From assembly GCA_023421955.1 (NCBI GenBank), contig JAEZSE010000042.1, positions 62,001 to 126,000 on the forward strand: a DNA stretch of 64,000 nucleotides. Direction: 5' to 3'. The notes under the pieces are model-generated. The model searched no databases, had not been told where the DNA came from, and worked only from the letters and a program-made list of their open reading frames with translations. Each line of letters begins with the position of its first letter. Within the stretch, counting starts at the first letter, position 1. Origin of the DNA: Bacillota bacterium (lineage in GTDB: Bacteria > Bacillota > Clostridia > Christensenellales > UMGS416). Positions 8,190 to 16,379 of this stretch are shown here, piece by piece. The position numbers and the translations under genes are program-made.

Positions 8190-8224
8190 CGCCGCTCTTG
8201 CAGCTGATTGCCGCAAGAGCGGCG
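8190..8224 (+). terminator. Possible terminator after ddl
   Basis: A perfect 12-bp stem, CGCCGCTCTTGC (8190-8201) with GCAAGAGCGGCG (8213-8224), 11-nt loop. No proper T run follows directly (ATTTGG), so termination efficiency is doubtful. Confidence 0.45.
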
Positions 8225-8291
8225 ATTTGGCATATTCTGTATTTGATGTCTATTTTTTTGCATGAATCACCACAAATCGGGTGACTCGTTG

Positions 8292-8320
8292 TCGACACAC
8301 CTGTAGAAATCTGTTAGAAT
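8292..8320 (+). promoter_or_regulatory. Predicted promoter of the SigB-like module
   Basis: TCGACA (8292-8297), 17-nt spacer, TAGAAT (8315-8320), about 38 nt upstream of the TTG start of the STAS gene. It resembles a sigma-A promoter; I see no SigB-type promoter. Confidence 0.45.
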
Positions 8321-8358
8321 ACTAGCAGTACCACTGTAGGCAGCGGGAGGGGTTTGTT

Positions 8359-8664
8359 TTGAAGGGGAACTATAACGACGCACAATCACGTTGGGAAATC
8401 GTTATCATCAAGGATATGGATTTATACACCGTTCCGGAACTCAAGCAGACCATATTGGAGTGTATCTCGAAACAAAAGGCCGACATCCATCTGGATGCCA
8501 CGGAGATGGGCTATATTGACAGCACCGGCCTGGGTGTGCTGGTCAGCTCTCTGAACCGCGTGCGGGAGTATGGCGGCAGCATGACAATCAAAGGCTTGAA
8601 GCCCCACATCCGGCGGATTTTCCATTTGACCGGCCTGGATGGAGCCTTTGCCCTGGAGGACTGA
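8359..8664 (+). CDS. STAS-domain anti-anti-sigma factor (RsbV-like)
   Basis: A 101-residue STAS protein. The phosphorylation loop reads YIDSTGLGVL, with the serine that RsbW-type kinases phosphorylate. In partner switching, the unphosphorylated form binds the anti-sigma factor and frees the sigma factor. It starts at TTG 8359 after a GGGAGGGG site (8345-8352). The next gene begins 4 nt after its stop, and a sigma factor follows, so its job in a SigB-like cascade is well supported by context. Whether its partner is the degenerate RsbW-like protein just downstream or the intact one at 9851 is open. Confidence 0.88.
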   Translation: MKGNYNDAQSRWEIVIIKDMDLYTVPELKQTILECISKQKADIHLDATEMGYIDSTGLGVLVSSLNRVREYGGSMTIKGLKPHIRRIFHLTGLDGAFALED

Positions 8665-8667
8665 CGT

Positions 8668-9036
8668 ATGAGCGAAGTCATCACCGTAAATATCCCCGCA
8701 AAGGCTGAGCACCTTCTGGTGGCGAGGCTTGCCGCTTCGGGCGTGTGCAGCCGTCTCGGGATGGCCATTGAGCAGATGGAGGATGTAAAAGCCGCCGTAT
8801 CTGAGGCCTGCATCCTGATGATCAACGACCAGGCCGGGTTTAGCCGCCTGGCCGTTTCCTTTACCTACGGCGACACTCTTGAGGTGTGTGTGCGGGGCGA
8901 GGAACCCGGCGGCGTTCCGGTGAGCGAAGAGATTGACGCTGATTTTTCCATGGCATTGCTGGCAGCCTTGGCCGATGAAGTGGAGGCCGACGGCGGCCAG
9001 GTCCGCTTTACCATCGCGGGAGGCATAAACCAGTGA
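8668..9036 (+). CDS. Degenerate RsbW-like anti-sigma factor
   Basis: A 122-residue protein in the position and with the fold pattern of an RsbW/SpoIIAB anti-sigma kinase (GHKL ATPase). The N-box region reads EDVKAAVSEACILMINDQ, so the usual Thr-Asn-Ala-Ile is missing. The D-x-G-x-G box is replaced by GEEPGGVP, and the third glycine-rich box is not recognisable. In contrast the SpoIIAB in this window (52290) keeps EAVTNAIVHG. I infer that this protein may still hold the sigma factor but has lost ATP binding. Its stop overlaps the GTG start of the sigma gene. Confidence 0.7.
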   Translation: MSEVITVNIPAKAEHLLVARLAASGVCSRLGMAIEQMEDVKAAVSEACILMINDQAGFSRLAVSFTYGDTLEVCVRGEEPGGVPVSEEIDADFSMALLAALADEVEADGGQVRFTIAGGINQ

Positions 9037-9770
9037 GCACATTGAGCCCTGACATCACGGAAGCGCTTTTTTGCCGGTATTCGCAAAACCGGGATGTTTC
9101 CGTGCGCAACGAGATTGTGGAGCGTTACGCGCCGTTGGCTGCCAAGGCTGCGGCCCGCTACATCCGGCCGGGGCTGGAGTATGAGGATCTATACCAGGTT
9201 GCGATGATGTCGCTACTGAGGGCAATTGAGCGATATGACGAAGGCAAGGGTGTGAAGTTCGCGGCCTTTGCGTTGCCCACGCTGATGGGTGACCTGAAGC
9301 ACTACATCCGCGATTTTTCCACTGCCATGAGGCCACCCCGGAGCGCTGGTGAGTTGGCTGCGAAGCTGCGGCGGGCCGAGACAGAGCTTGCGACGCAGCT
9401 GGGCCGTTACCCCACCACTGCGGAGACGGCAGAATATGTGGGCGTATCGCTGGAGCGCGCGCTGGAAGCGCTGGAAACGGCGTCCAGCCTGCAGTTTATG
9501 ATGCTGGATGGCGCTGAGAACCAGGATGGCGAGGCCATGGAGTCCATCCTGGGCTCGGAAGACAGCGGTTATGAAGAGGTGGTCACCCGCGAAACGGTGC
9601 GCGCCGTGCTGGAGGGCCTCAACGAAACGGACCGCAAGCTTGTGATGTGCCGATACATTTATGGCATGACGCAAGCTGAGATTGCCCGCGAGATGGGTAT
9701 TACACAAATGACAGTTTCCCGCATGGAGCGGCGCATATTGGACACATTGAAAAAGAAACACGGCGGATGA
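9033..9770 (+). CDS. SigB/SigF/SigG-family RNA polymerase sigma factor
   Basis: A 245-residue sigma-70 group 3 factor. Region 2 is visible at about 25-95 (YEDLYQVAMMSLLRAIERYD, then KFAAFALPTLMGDLKHYIRD). Region 3 is at 100-165 and region 4 at 185-240 with the helix-turn-helix MTQAEIAREMGITQMTVSRM. It starts at GTG 9033 inside the previous stop (GTGA), so expression is translationally coupled to the anti-sigma-like gene. The sporulation sigma F is separate in this window (52792), so this is more likely a general stress factor of the SigB type. Target promoters are unknown. Confidence 0.88.
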   Translation: MSTLSPDITEALFCRYSQNRDVSVRNEIVERYAPLAAKAAARYIRPGLEYEDLYQVAMMSLLRAIERYDEGKGVKFAAFALPTLMGDLKHYIRDFSTAMRPPRSAGELAAKLRRAETELATQLGRYPTTAETAEYVGVSLERALEALETASSLQFMMLDGAENQDGEAMESILGSEDSGYEEVVTRETVRAVLEGLNETDRKLVMCRYIYGMTQAEIAREMGITQMTVSRMERRILDTLKKKHGG

Positions 9771-9850
9771 TAAATCGTGGTTTTGCCTGTTTCAACACAC
9801 AAGGTTTTGGGCATTTCTAAGGCACACCAATCAATAAGGGGGCAGAGCGC

Positions 9851-10228
9851 ATGCGCTGCAAAATCGCGTCCCTGGATCAAATGGGCGCGGCTGTGAGAAG
9901 CCTGCTGAAATATGCGGAAATGTCCGCCCGGATGGACGAAGAGTCGAGCTATTATCTGCGCGTGGTGTTGAGTGAGCTTATCACCAACAGCTTTAAATAT
10001 GGCGGCGGCGAAGACAACCAGGTGCGAGTCGAGCTGGATGTGAAGGATGGCGATGTGGTCGTCATCGTGGATGATGGCGGCCAAGGGTTTGACACGGCCA
10101 ATGTGGGCGCTTGTGCCGATGTGTTTAGTGAGAGCGGCAGGGGCCTTGCCATTGTCAAGGGCTTGTGCCAATCTGTTGAGATGAACCAGATGGGTAACCG
10201 CGTCACCGCCCGATTGGCGCTTCATTGA
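9851..10228 (+). CDS. RsbW-like anti-sigma kinase (GHKL ATPase)
   Basis: A 125-residue single-domain ATPase with all the expected boxes: N-box ELITNSFKYG (about 42-51), DDGGQGFD (about 74-81) and SGRGLAIV (about 95-102). This is the HATPase_c_2 type found in RsbW, RsbT and related switch kinases. It lies 80 nt behind the sigma gene on the same strand and just ahead of a strong terminator, so it closes the module. It is the best candidate for the kinase that phosphorylates the STAS protein, given the degenerate neighbour at 8668. Confidence 0.82.
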   Translation: MRCKIASLDQMGAAVRSLLKYAEMSARMDEESSYYLRVVLSELITNSFKYGGGEDNQVRVELDVKDGDVVVIVDDGGQGFDTANVGACADVFSESGRGLAIVKGLCQSVEMNQMGNRVTARLALH

Positions 10229-10256
10229 GCAACGGAGAGAATTTTGGCTTCTTTTG

Positions 10257-10292
10257 CCTTCTCCCAGGTCTGGGGAAGGTTTTTTCTTTTTT
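10257..10292 (+). terminator. Rho-independent terminator of the SigB-like module
   Basis: Stem CCTTCTCC (10257-10264) with GGGGAAGG (10272-10279), 7-nt loop, then a run of 12 T interrupted once by C. Confidence 0.85.
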
Positions 10293-10326
10293 CTGGGGAA
10301 GTATTCCCGTAAAACTGAGCTGATGT

Positions 10327-10355
10327 TTGCCAAGTAATGCACTGTGAAGTATAAT
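10327..10355 (+). promoter_or_regulatory. Predicted sigma-A promoter of the HlyD-like gene
   Basis: TTGCCA (10327-10332), 17-nt spacer, TATAAT (10350-10355), 52 nt upstream of the ATG at 10408. Confidence 0.65.
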
Positions 10356-10407
10356 ATAATATCAATCTATGCGCGCCTGTGCGTTGATCCGGAGAGGAGG
10401 GGAAATC

Positions 10408-11616
10408 ATGCAGTATGGCAGCTACGGCAGGAAATTCCGCGTGAAGCCCCGCTTCTATCTGTTTCTGGCGCTCCTGCTCGGCCTGACCGTGTGGGGGCTT
10501 TCGGTGCTGCTCAGCCTTTTCAAACCAACCAGCATTGAGTGGGGCAGGCTGTCAAACAGCCAGCCGATCACCGCCATTGTGCTGCGTGATGAATCTGTGG
10601 TTCTGGCCGGTGAGTTTGCGAAGATTTCCTGTATCGCCACCGAGGGGGCTACGGTGGCCGCCGGAGACCCGCTTGTGATGCAATATCTAACCGGTTTTTC
10701 GGAAAATGATCTCACAAAGCTTTACAATTTGCACAATGATATTAAGGATTATCAGGAAAACAACATCCTCAAGGACGTGAACGATACCGACCTGAAGGCC
10801 CTGAACGCCAGCATCGACGACAAGATGAAGCAGATCAGCGACCAGTCGATCAGCCGCCAGACCCAGCAGCTGGCTGCGGCCGAGCAGGAGTTGAGGACCC
10901 TGATGGCTGAGCGGCAAACCTATCTGTTCAACAAAGCAAAGGCTGATGACACGCTGGATCGGTATTATCAGCAGCAGACCAGCCTGGAGGAAAAGATCAA
11001 CCGCACCCGTAAGGCGCTGGCCTCACCGGCGGCAGGGCTGGTCAGCTTCTATCTGGACGGTTATGAGCAGACACTCACCATTGCCAGCATTGAAAAGATG
11101 ACGCCCGGCACGATGAAGGCGTTAATGGATACGCTCATCCAAAAGAGCCAGAGTTACACCAGTGAGGAAACGGTGCTGAAGGACCAGCCGATCTGCCGCA
11201 TTGTGAACCCGCAGAAGTGGTATGCGGTTGTGGTAATGAACGCCCGCGAGAACCCCATGATCGAAGGAAATGAGATCGAGGTCACCTTTGCCGGCATGCA
11301 GAAAGCCGTGCTGGCAAAGGTGGTAAAGGTGATTGCTGAGGGCCGGAATTCTGTGGCGGTGCTGGAGGTGCCGGAGGGGGTCTCGCAGGTGCTCAGCCTC
11401 AGGGTCGTCAACGGGCACCTGGGGCAGGATATCGAGGGGCTGAAGGTGCCGCTTAAAATGGTGGCGGAGGAAAACGGCCACTCCTACATCGGCATCAAGG
11501 GTGTCGGGCGTGTGGAGGTCAACCTGCTTGGCCGCGACGAAACCCACGCCATCGTGTCGGAGGTGGCTGGCAGCGAGGGTTCGTTGGCCATCGGGCTGGA
11601 GCTCATCCGGCCATAA
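10408..11616 (+). CDS. HlyD-like membrane-anchored adaptor protein
   Basis: A 402-residue protein with one N-terminal membrane helix (about 17-37), an extracellular biotinyl-lipoyl-like segment (around 45-95, CIATEGATVAAGDPLVMQYL), a coiled-coil hairpin (about 100-215) and a C-terminal beta-rich region. This is the plan of HlyD/membrane-fusion adaptors. No ABC or MFS partner lies beside it. The ATG at 10408 was preferred to upstream in-frame starts because a GGAGAGGAGGGG site precedes it. It has its own promoter and terminator, so it is a monocistronic gene. I recall similar orphan adaptors in clostridial genomes; the cargo is unknown. Confidence 0.75.
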   Translation: MQYGSYGRKFRVKPRFYLFLALLLGLTVWGLSVLLSLFKPTSIEWGRLSNSQPITAIVLRDESVVLAGEFAKISCIATEGATVAAGDPLVMQYLTGFSENDLTKLYNLHNDIKDYQENNILKDVNDTDLKALNASIDDKMKQISDQSISRQTQQLAAAEQELRTLMAERQTYLFNKAKADDTLDRYYQQQTSLEEKINRTRKALASPAAGLVSFYLDGYEQTLTIASIEKMTPGTMKALMDTLIQKSQSYTSEETVLKDQPICRIVNPQKWYAVVVMNARENPMIEGNEIEVTFAGMQKAVLAKVVKVIAEGRNSVAVLEVPEGVSQVLSLRVVNGHLGQDIEGLKVPLKMVAEENGHSYIGIKGVGRVEVNLLGRDETHAIVSEVAGSEGSLAIGLELIRP

Positions 11617-11653
11617 CCAACCCAAAATTTTCCGGTCATAAAGTGACTATCTT

Positions 11654-11677
11654 GAGCTGCCGCATTGGCAGCTCTTT
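11654..11677 (+). terminator. Terminator of the HlyD-like gene
   Basis: Stem GAGCTGCC (11654-11661) with GGCAGCTC (11667-11674), 5-nt loop, followed by TTTCT. It lies in the short gap between two convergent genes. Confidence 0.65.
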
Positions 11678-12442
11678 CTATTCCAGCCCCATCGCTTTCA
11701 GGTTGCTCAGGCTGATCGCCAGGCTGTCAAACGGATCCCGGCGGCATGTGTCCTGCTCCACAATGTGCCACCGCACCTGGGTTTTGGCGCAAGCCATCAG
11801 GATCGCCGGCCAATTGAGGTTGCCTTCGCCCACCTCGGCCATCACAGGCTCTCCTTCCACCGGCTCATACACCATGTCCTTGAAGTGCACCACATCCATG
11901 CGGCCTGCCAGGCGGTTCAGCCAATGGATCACGTCGCCGCCTCCGGCCTGGATCCAGTAAGTATCAGGCTCAAATTGCACAGCCTCGCCGCAGTGTTCCA
12001 ACAGGATGTCCATGCCGGTTCGGCGTCCGAAACGTGCAAACTCAAAGTTGTGGTTGTGATACACAAAGGTTCGGCCTGCACCACGGATCCTTTCAGCCAC
12101 CGCCGTGATGATCCGGGCGAACTCTGCAAAACCCTCTTCCGACCGCCGGAATTGCGCCGGCATGGCTCCCAGACCGACGTAATGGCAATCCAGTATCTCA
12201 TGGTCTTTCAACACGTGATCAAGGTCATCCAGCAGCTTGTCATAACCAACGTGGGTTGCGCATATTTTCAGACCGTGTTTGTCTGCCAGCGCCTTGAGCT
12301 CCACCGCTGATATGGGCCCCAGGCCCGAAGCCTGTACAGCCTTCCATCCGTCGGCGGCCAGGCGGGCAAACCCATTGTCGATTTGTTCTGGCGTCTGCAT
12401 CACGTTGCGCAACGTATAAAGCTGTGCGGCAATTTGCGTCAT
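11678..12442 (-). CDS. Sugar phosphate isomerase/epimerase family protein (TIM barrel)
   Basis: A 254-residue AP-endonuclease-2-like TIM barrel of the IolE/IolI type. The strand motif with metal-binding residues is visible as FVYHNHNFEF, a second conserved patch as DVVHFKDMVY, and the C-terminal metal-binding stretch as WHIVEQDT. Such proteins isomerise or epimerise sugars and inositol derivatives, usually with a divalent metal; the substrate here cannot be told. It stands alone, convergent with the HlyD-like gene and divergent from the PP2C phosphatase. The gap upstream (12443-12704) holds the promoter of that phosphatase and AT-rich sequence. Confidence 0.85.
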   Translation of the reverse strand: MTQIAAQLYTLRNVMQTPEQIDNGFARLAADGWKAVQASGLGPISAVELKALADKHGLKICATHVGYDKLLDDLDHVLKDHEILDCHYVGLGAMPAQFRRSEEGFAEFARIITAVAERIRGAGRTFVYHNHNFEFARFGRRTGMDILLEHCGEAVQFEPDTYWIQAGGGDVIHWLNRLAGRMDVVHFKDMVYEPVEGEPVMAEVGEGNLNWPAILMACAKTQVRWHIVEQDTCRRDPFDSLAISLSNLKAMGLE

Positions 12443-12639
12443 GACTTAGCTACCCCGCTTCTATGATTATGCAGATATCCGGTGGCACAATGCAGGCGTG
12501 CCTCTGCCCGGATCATACCAGATCGGGCGGTCTCAGCACAACCTTTGAATTATACAGCTTTTCCAGTTGTTATCGGGAGCCCTCGCATTGATTTTGATTC
12601 GTGTTGTTTCTGTTTTTGTATTCGTTTTTCATTTTTGCT

Positions 12640-12668
12640 TTGATTGCGCCTCACTTTCCGGTTATAAT
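12640..12668 (+). promoter_or_regulatory. Predicted sigma-A promoter of the PP2C-cdaA operon
   Basis: TTGATT (12640-12645), 17-nt spacer, TATAAT (12663-12668), about 36 nt upstream of the ATG at 12705. Confidence 0.65.
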
Positions 12669-12704
12669 ATAACCTAATCCTGTTTAATTGCATGGGTATT
12701 GCCG

Positions 12705-13823
12705 ATGAAATGGTTCGGGGCAGGCACTGGCCGGGGCCTGTATCAAGACACTTTGGATGGCCTGAAGGAGCCGGCCGCCGTATTGGACACCGATGGGCGC
12801 ATCCTATATGCCAATCGGGCTCTGATGACTGCGCAGGGCTGCGCCAATGGTGCCCGGCCTTGCCGCGAGCGTGGCCGGAGGCCTTGTTCGGGTTGCCTGG
12901 CTGATGGTTTGGGCGAGCCGGTGGATGCCGGCGCCGTGCAACACAAAGGCCGGGTTTACGCCCGCTCAGTGTCGCCGGTTGGCGGCCACGGCGCTGGGAA
13001 ATACGCCATGCTGTGGCGCGACATCACCGCCGCGGCTGAGGCCGAAGCCTTGATGAAGAAACAGTATGACAAGATGCGGCGCGATATCTTCCATGCCCGC
13101 AGCATACAATACTCCCTGCTGCCCAAAGATCTGGCCCGTGCCGAGGGATACCTGTTTCAATCGCTGTATAAGCCCAGCGAGGAAATGAGCGGCGACATCT
13201 TTGATATCATCCGCATCGGTCGTGACAACATCGCCTTCTACATTGCCGATGTGGCTGGCCACGGCGTCACAGCTGCGATGCTCACGCTGTTTTTCAGCAC
13301 CGCCGTGCGCCTTGAGATGCGCCCCACCGACATGCCGGGCAAGGTGCTCTCCCGCATCCACAGCCGTTTTATGGAGCTGGAGTTGGAGGAGCACCACTAC
13401 ATAACAGCCTTTTTGGGCAGGCTGGAGCTTTCCACCGGCCGGCTCTTCTGGTCTAACGCCGGTCACATCTGCCCGCCGCTTTTGATGGACTCCAAAGGCA
13501 CTGTCACGGCTCTGGAGATGGCGGGGCTTCCGGTTAGCCGCTGGTTCCGGGAGCAGGAGTATGCCACGGCCACCGGTGAAATGGAGCCCGGCGGCAGGCT
13601 GGTGCTCTTTTCCGACGGCCTGGAAGCCCGTTGGCAAGGCGGTGGTGACCAGGGCGACCTCAACGAGGTTGTGAGCCGCATTATGGGCGAGAGTAGTCCG
13701 GACGATTGCCTGGATACAATCTGGAAAACGGTGGGGGCAGGAGCCGGTGAAAGCATGAACCGTGACGATACCACGCTGCTGCTGGTCAACCGGCTGGCGG
13801 GCAGAGATGGGGGCAAGGCTTGA
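12705..13823 (+). CDS. PAS-PP2C serine phosphatase (RsbU/SpoIIE type)
   Basis: A 372-residue protein. Residues about 12-110 form a PAS domain (DGLKEPAAVLDTDGRILYAN) that contains four clustered cysteines (46, 53, 61, 64). A short coiled coil (110-140) leads to a PP2C-type phosphatase (about 150-365) with the metal-binding motifs SGDIFD, DVAGHG and SDGLEA and a final RDDTTLL. RsbU/SpoIIE phosphatases dephosphorylate STAS proteins and so release sigma factors; the STAS protein at 8359 is a likely target. The ATG at 12705 lacks a good ribosome binding site; TTG 12699 is an alternative. Its stop overlaps the cdaA start, so the two are coupled. Confidence 0.88.
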   Translation: MKWFGAGTGRGLYQDTLDGLKEPAAVLDTDGRILYANRALMTAQGCANGARPCRERGRRPCSGCLADGLGEPVDAGAVQHKGRVYARSVSPVGGHGAGKYAMLWRDITAAAEAEALMKKQYDKMRRDIFHARSIQYSLLPKDLARAEGYLFQSLYKPSEEMSGDIFDIIRIGRDNIAFYIADVAGHGVTAAMLTLFFSTAVRLEMRPTDMPGKVLSRIHSRFMELELEEHHYITAFLGRLELSTGRLFWSNAGHICPPLLMDSKGTVTALEMAGLPVSRWFREQEYATATGEMEPGGRLVLFSDGLEARWQGGGDQGDLNEVVSRIMGESSPDDCLDTIWKTVGAGAGESMNRDDTTLLLVNRLAGRDGGKA

Positions 13824-14683
13824 TCAACGGTCTGCTAAAAAGCATCAGGGAAGCAATCGAGCTGTTTCAATGGTATGACGGCGTCGATATTGCCATTCTG
13901 GCCATCATCATTTATCAACTCATCAAGGTCACCCGCGAAACCAGGGCAAATCAGCTTCTGAAGGGCTTTGGCATCATTCTGATCGCCGCCCAGATTTGCC
14001 AGTTTCTGAGTCTTTCCGGTGTGGCCTGGGTGCTGAGCAGCATTGTGAATGCTGGCGTGATCGCGTTGGTTATCTTGTTCCAGCCGGAATTGCGGCGGGC
14101 ATTGGAGCGCCTGGGAGCCGGTCGGCTGCCGGACAACACGCTGTTTCAGGCCATGGCCGCTGACGAAGCCTCCGGCAACGCCGTGGAAGAAATCGCCCGC
14201 GCCGTGCAGAATCTTGCTAAAAAACGCACCGGCGCATTGATCGCGCTGCAGCGCAGCAATACGTTAAGCCACATTGTGGAGAGCGGTACGCGGATCGACG
14301 GCCGCCTGAGCGCACCGCTCATCGAAAATATTTTCATCCCCAACACGCCGCTGCATGACGGCGCGATGATCGTGTCCGGCAGCCGCATTGTGGCCGCCGG
14401 CTGCTTTTTGCCGCTGGCAGCCAGCGCCCAGGTTGGGCCGGAGTTGGGCACCCGTCACCGGGCGGCAATCGGCATGACCGAGACCACCGACGCACTGGTC
14501 GTGATCGTCTCGGAGGAGACTGGCATTATCTCCGTGGCGGAGGGCGGGCGCCTTGTGCGCTATCTGGACGGCAACGGCCTGCGGCAGCACTTGCAGAAGG
14601 TGTATGGCCGTAAAGACACCGCGGCGCATAAATTCAACGGACTGATCAAGCGGAGGCCACATGGCGGGCAAAAGCGTTCTTGA
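13820..14683 (+). CDS. cdaA: Diadenylate cyclase CdaA
   Basis: A 287-residue membrane cyclase that makes c-di-AMP from two ATP. The N-terminal 90 residues hold three hydrophobic helices; the DAC domain follows (about 100-270) with the signature motifs LHDGAMIV and GTRHRAAIGMTE. Length and motifs match CdaA (DacA). It starts at TTG 13820 within the stop of the PP2C gene (TTGA) and overlaps cdaR by 23 nt, so the operon is phosphatase-cdaA-cdaR. In many Bacillota the third gene is glmM; here hutP and cmk follow instead. Confidence 0.93.
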   Translation: MINGLLKSIREAIELFQWYDGVDIAILAIIIYQLIKVTRETRANQLLKGFGIILIAAQICQFLSLSGVAWVLSSIVNAGVIALVILFQPELRRALERLGAGRLPDNTLFQAMAADEASGNAVEEIARAVQNLAKKRTGALIALQRSNTLSHIVESGTRIDGRLSAPLIENIFIPNTPLHDGAMIVSGSRIVAAGCFLPLAASAQVGPELGTRHRAAIGMTETTDALVVIVSEETGIISVAEGGRLVRYLDGNGLRQHLQKVYGRKDTAAHKFNGLIKRRPHGGQKRS

Positions 14684-15944
14684 TTTGATCAAAAGGATCG
14701 GGTTGTCCTTGCGGCGCAACTGGGGCCTGAAGCTGGTCTCTTTGTTGTTTGCGATCGTTTTGTGGAATTACGTGATCACCGAGGTTAACCCGATGCGGCC
14801 CGCGTCGTTTGGTGACATTAAAATCGTATTTGACGCCTCCTCCATCACGCAGCTCAACAATTCCGGATTCACCGTGAAAGGTGCGCTGCCGGAGCGCTTT
14901 GTTAACGTCACCGTCGATATCCCTCGCAACCAATTCAAAAATCTGAGCCGAGACTCCATCAGGGCAATCGTGTCATTGGCCGGCATCACCAGTGAAGGGC
15001 GCAAGTCACTCAAAGTGAGCATTTCAACACCTTTCGGCACGTTGAAAAGCCAGTCTGTGAGCACGCTTGCCGTAGACATTGAAAGGACAGACAGTAAACC
15101 TGTGCCTGTGAAATGGGAGAAGGAAGGCGAACTGCCTGATGGCTATTGGCGGGAAGACAGCCCAACGCTTGCGCCGGAGTTTGTGAATGTGACCGGCGCA
15201 CGGTCGTTGGTAGCCCTGGTCAAGAGTGCCCGGGTGGTTGTGGATTTGACGGGCCTCACCGAAAAGCTTTCCGCTTCACGCAAAATCGAGTTGCTGGATG
15301 AAACCGACCGCGTGATCGATCTTGACAGAGCCGGGCTTTCGCTTGACTATACAAACTGCATCATTGACCTGGAGGTGCTCCCGACCAAAAAGGTCAAGGT
15401 GGACGTGAGCAAATCTTTGAACGGCAGTGTGGCCAAGGGCTACAGCATTGCGGGCCAGCCTGAGGTTTCGACCACTGAGGTCGTGATCGCAGGGCCGCGG
15501 TCTGTACTGGACACGATCGAGTCCGTTTCACCGGAGCCCATTGACGTAACTGGCGCCAACAGCGACATCAGCGTGTCCAAGCCGTTGATTCTGCCGGAGG
15601 GTGTGCGGGCTGTGGGGGAAAGCACGGTCACGGTTCTCATCAACATCGAGGAAAACATGACCGAGGTTACACTGCAGGATCTTCCTGTGCATGTGCTGAA
15701 TCTAGCTCCCGGGCTCAAAGTGGATTCCAAGCAGCTTCGCGCAACCGTCACCGTCACCTGCCCGGAGCTGCTGGCCCCGAAGATCAAGGCTTCGATGGTC
15801 CGCCTGACTGTGGATGCAACCGGCCTGGACGCCCGCACCCACACGCTGGCAATCCACGCCGAGTATAACGCGGAGGATACGGGCATTGCCGCTGTGGTGA
15901 TCAGCCCTGAGAGCATCCTTGTTACGATTTCCAGCCCCGTATAA
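14661..15944 (+). CDS. cdaR: YbbR-domain protein CdaR
   Basis: A 427-residue protein with one N-terminal membrane helix (about 20-37, VSLLFAIVLWNYVI) and an extracellular part made of about four YbbR repeats (roughly 45-130, 135-220, 230-320, 325-410). CdaR binds and modulates CdaA at the membrane. The ATG at 14661 lies inside the cdaA reading frame. The protein ends in a hydrophilic beta-rich segment with no second membrane helix, so topology is N-in, C-out. Confidence 0.9.
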   Translation: MAGKSVLDLIKRIGLSLRRNWGLKLVSLLFAIVLWNYVITEVNPMRPASFGDIKIVFDASSITQLNNSGFTVKGALPERFVNVTVDIPRNQFKNLSRDSIRAIVSLAGITSEGRKSLKVSISTPFGTLKSQSVSTLAVDIERTDSKPVPVKWEKEGELPDGYWREDSPTLAPEFVNVTGARSLVALVKSARVVVDLTGLTEKLSASRKIELLDETDRVIDLDRAGLSLDYTNCIIDLEVLPTKKVKVDVSKSLNGSVAKGYSIAGQPEVSTTEVVIAGPRSVLDTIESVSPEPIDVTGANSDISVSKPLILPEGVRAVGESTVTVLINIEENMTEVTLQDLPVHVLNLAPGLKVDSKQLRATVTVTCPELLAPKIKASMVRLTVDATGLDARTHTLAIHAEYNAEDTGIAAVVISPESILVTISSPV

Positions 15945-15965
15945 TATGACCTTATGGAGGAACGC

Positions 15966-16379
15966 TTGAGCGAATCGATCAGCCGGGAGGTCTGCCGCGC
16001 CGCAGTGCTGCTGAGCCTTTCCCGCAACCGCGAGGAAGAAAAAGACCTGAAGGATCATTATCATGCTTTGTCCATCCCTGCCGCGGCAGTGGACTACGGA
16101 GGCGAGTTTATTTCTTCTGTGATGAAGGTGATCGAGCGGGCCGTTGTGGCCGCCAAGCGTGAGGGCATCATCGGTGACCACCACAATGAGGAGGGCGCTG
16201 TGGCAGGCGCTGCCCGCGAGGCGCTCTCGCAGATCATGCCCAAGGCCATCGGGCTCAACATCGGCGGCAAGATCGGCATTGCCCGCCATGAGGACCACCT
16301 TGCTGTGTGCATTTTCACCGGCATCGGCCTGCTGCACCTGAATGAGAATGCCATCGGTCTGGGGCACCGCGTGATATGA
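15966..16379 (+). CDS. HutP family protein
   Basis: A 137-residue HutP-type protein. The conserved stretches are DYGGEFISSVMKVIERAVVA, EEGAVAGAAREALSQI, PKAIGLNIGGKIGIAR and LHLNENAIGLGHR. In Bacillus HutP is a histidine- and Mg-dependent antiterminator of the hut operon; in Clostridia homologues are common without hut genes, as here, and their target is unknown to me. I prefer TTG 15966, because GGAGG (15956-15960) is spaced 5 nt before it; the ATG at 15954 overlaps that site. The stop overlaps the cmk start (ATGA). Confidence 0.82.
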   Translation: MSESISREVCRAAVLLSLSRNREEEKDLKDHYHALSIPAAAVDYGGEFISSVMKVIERAVVAAKREGIIGDHHNEEGAVAGAAREALSQIMPKAIGLNIGGKIGIARHEDHLAVCIFTGIGLLHLNENAIGLGHRVI

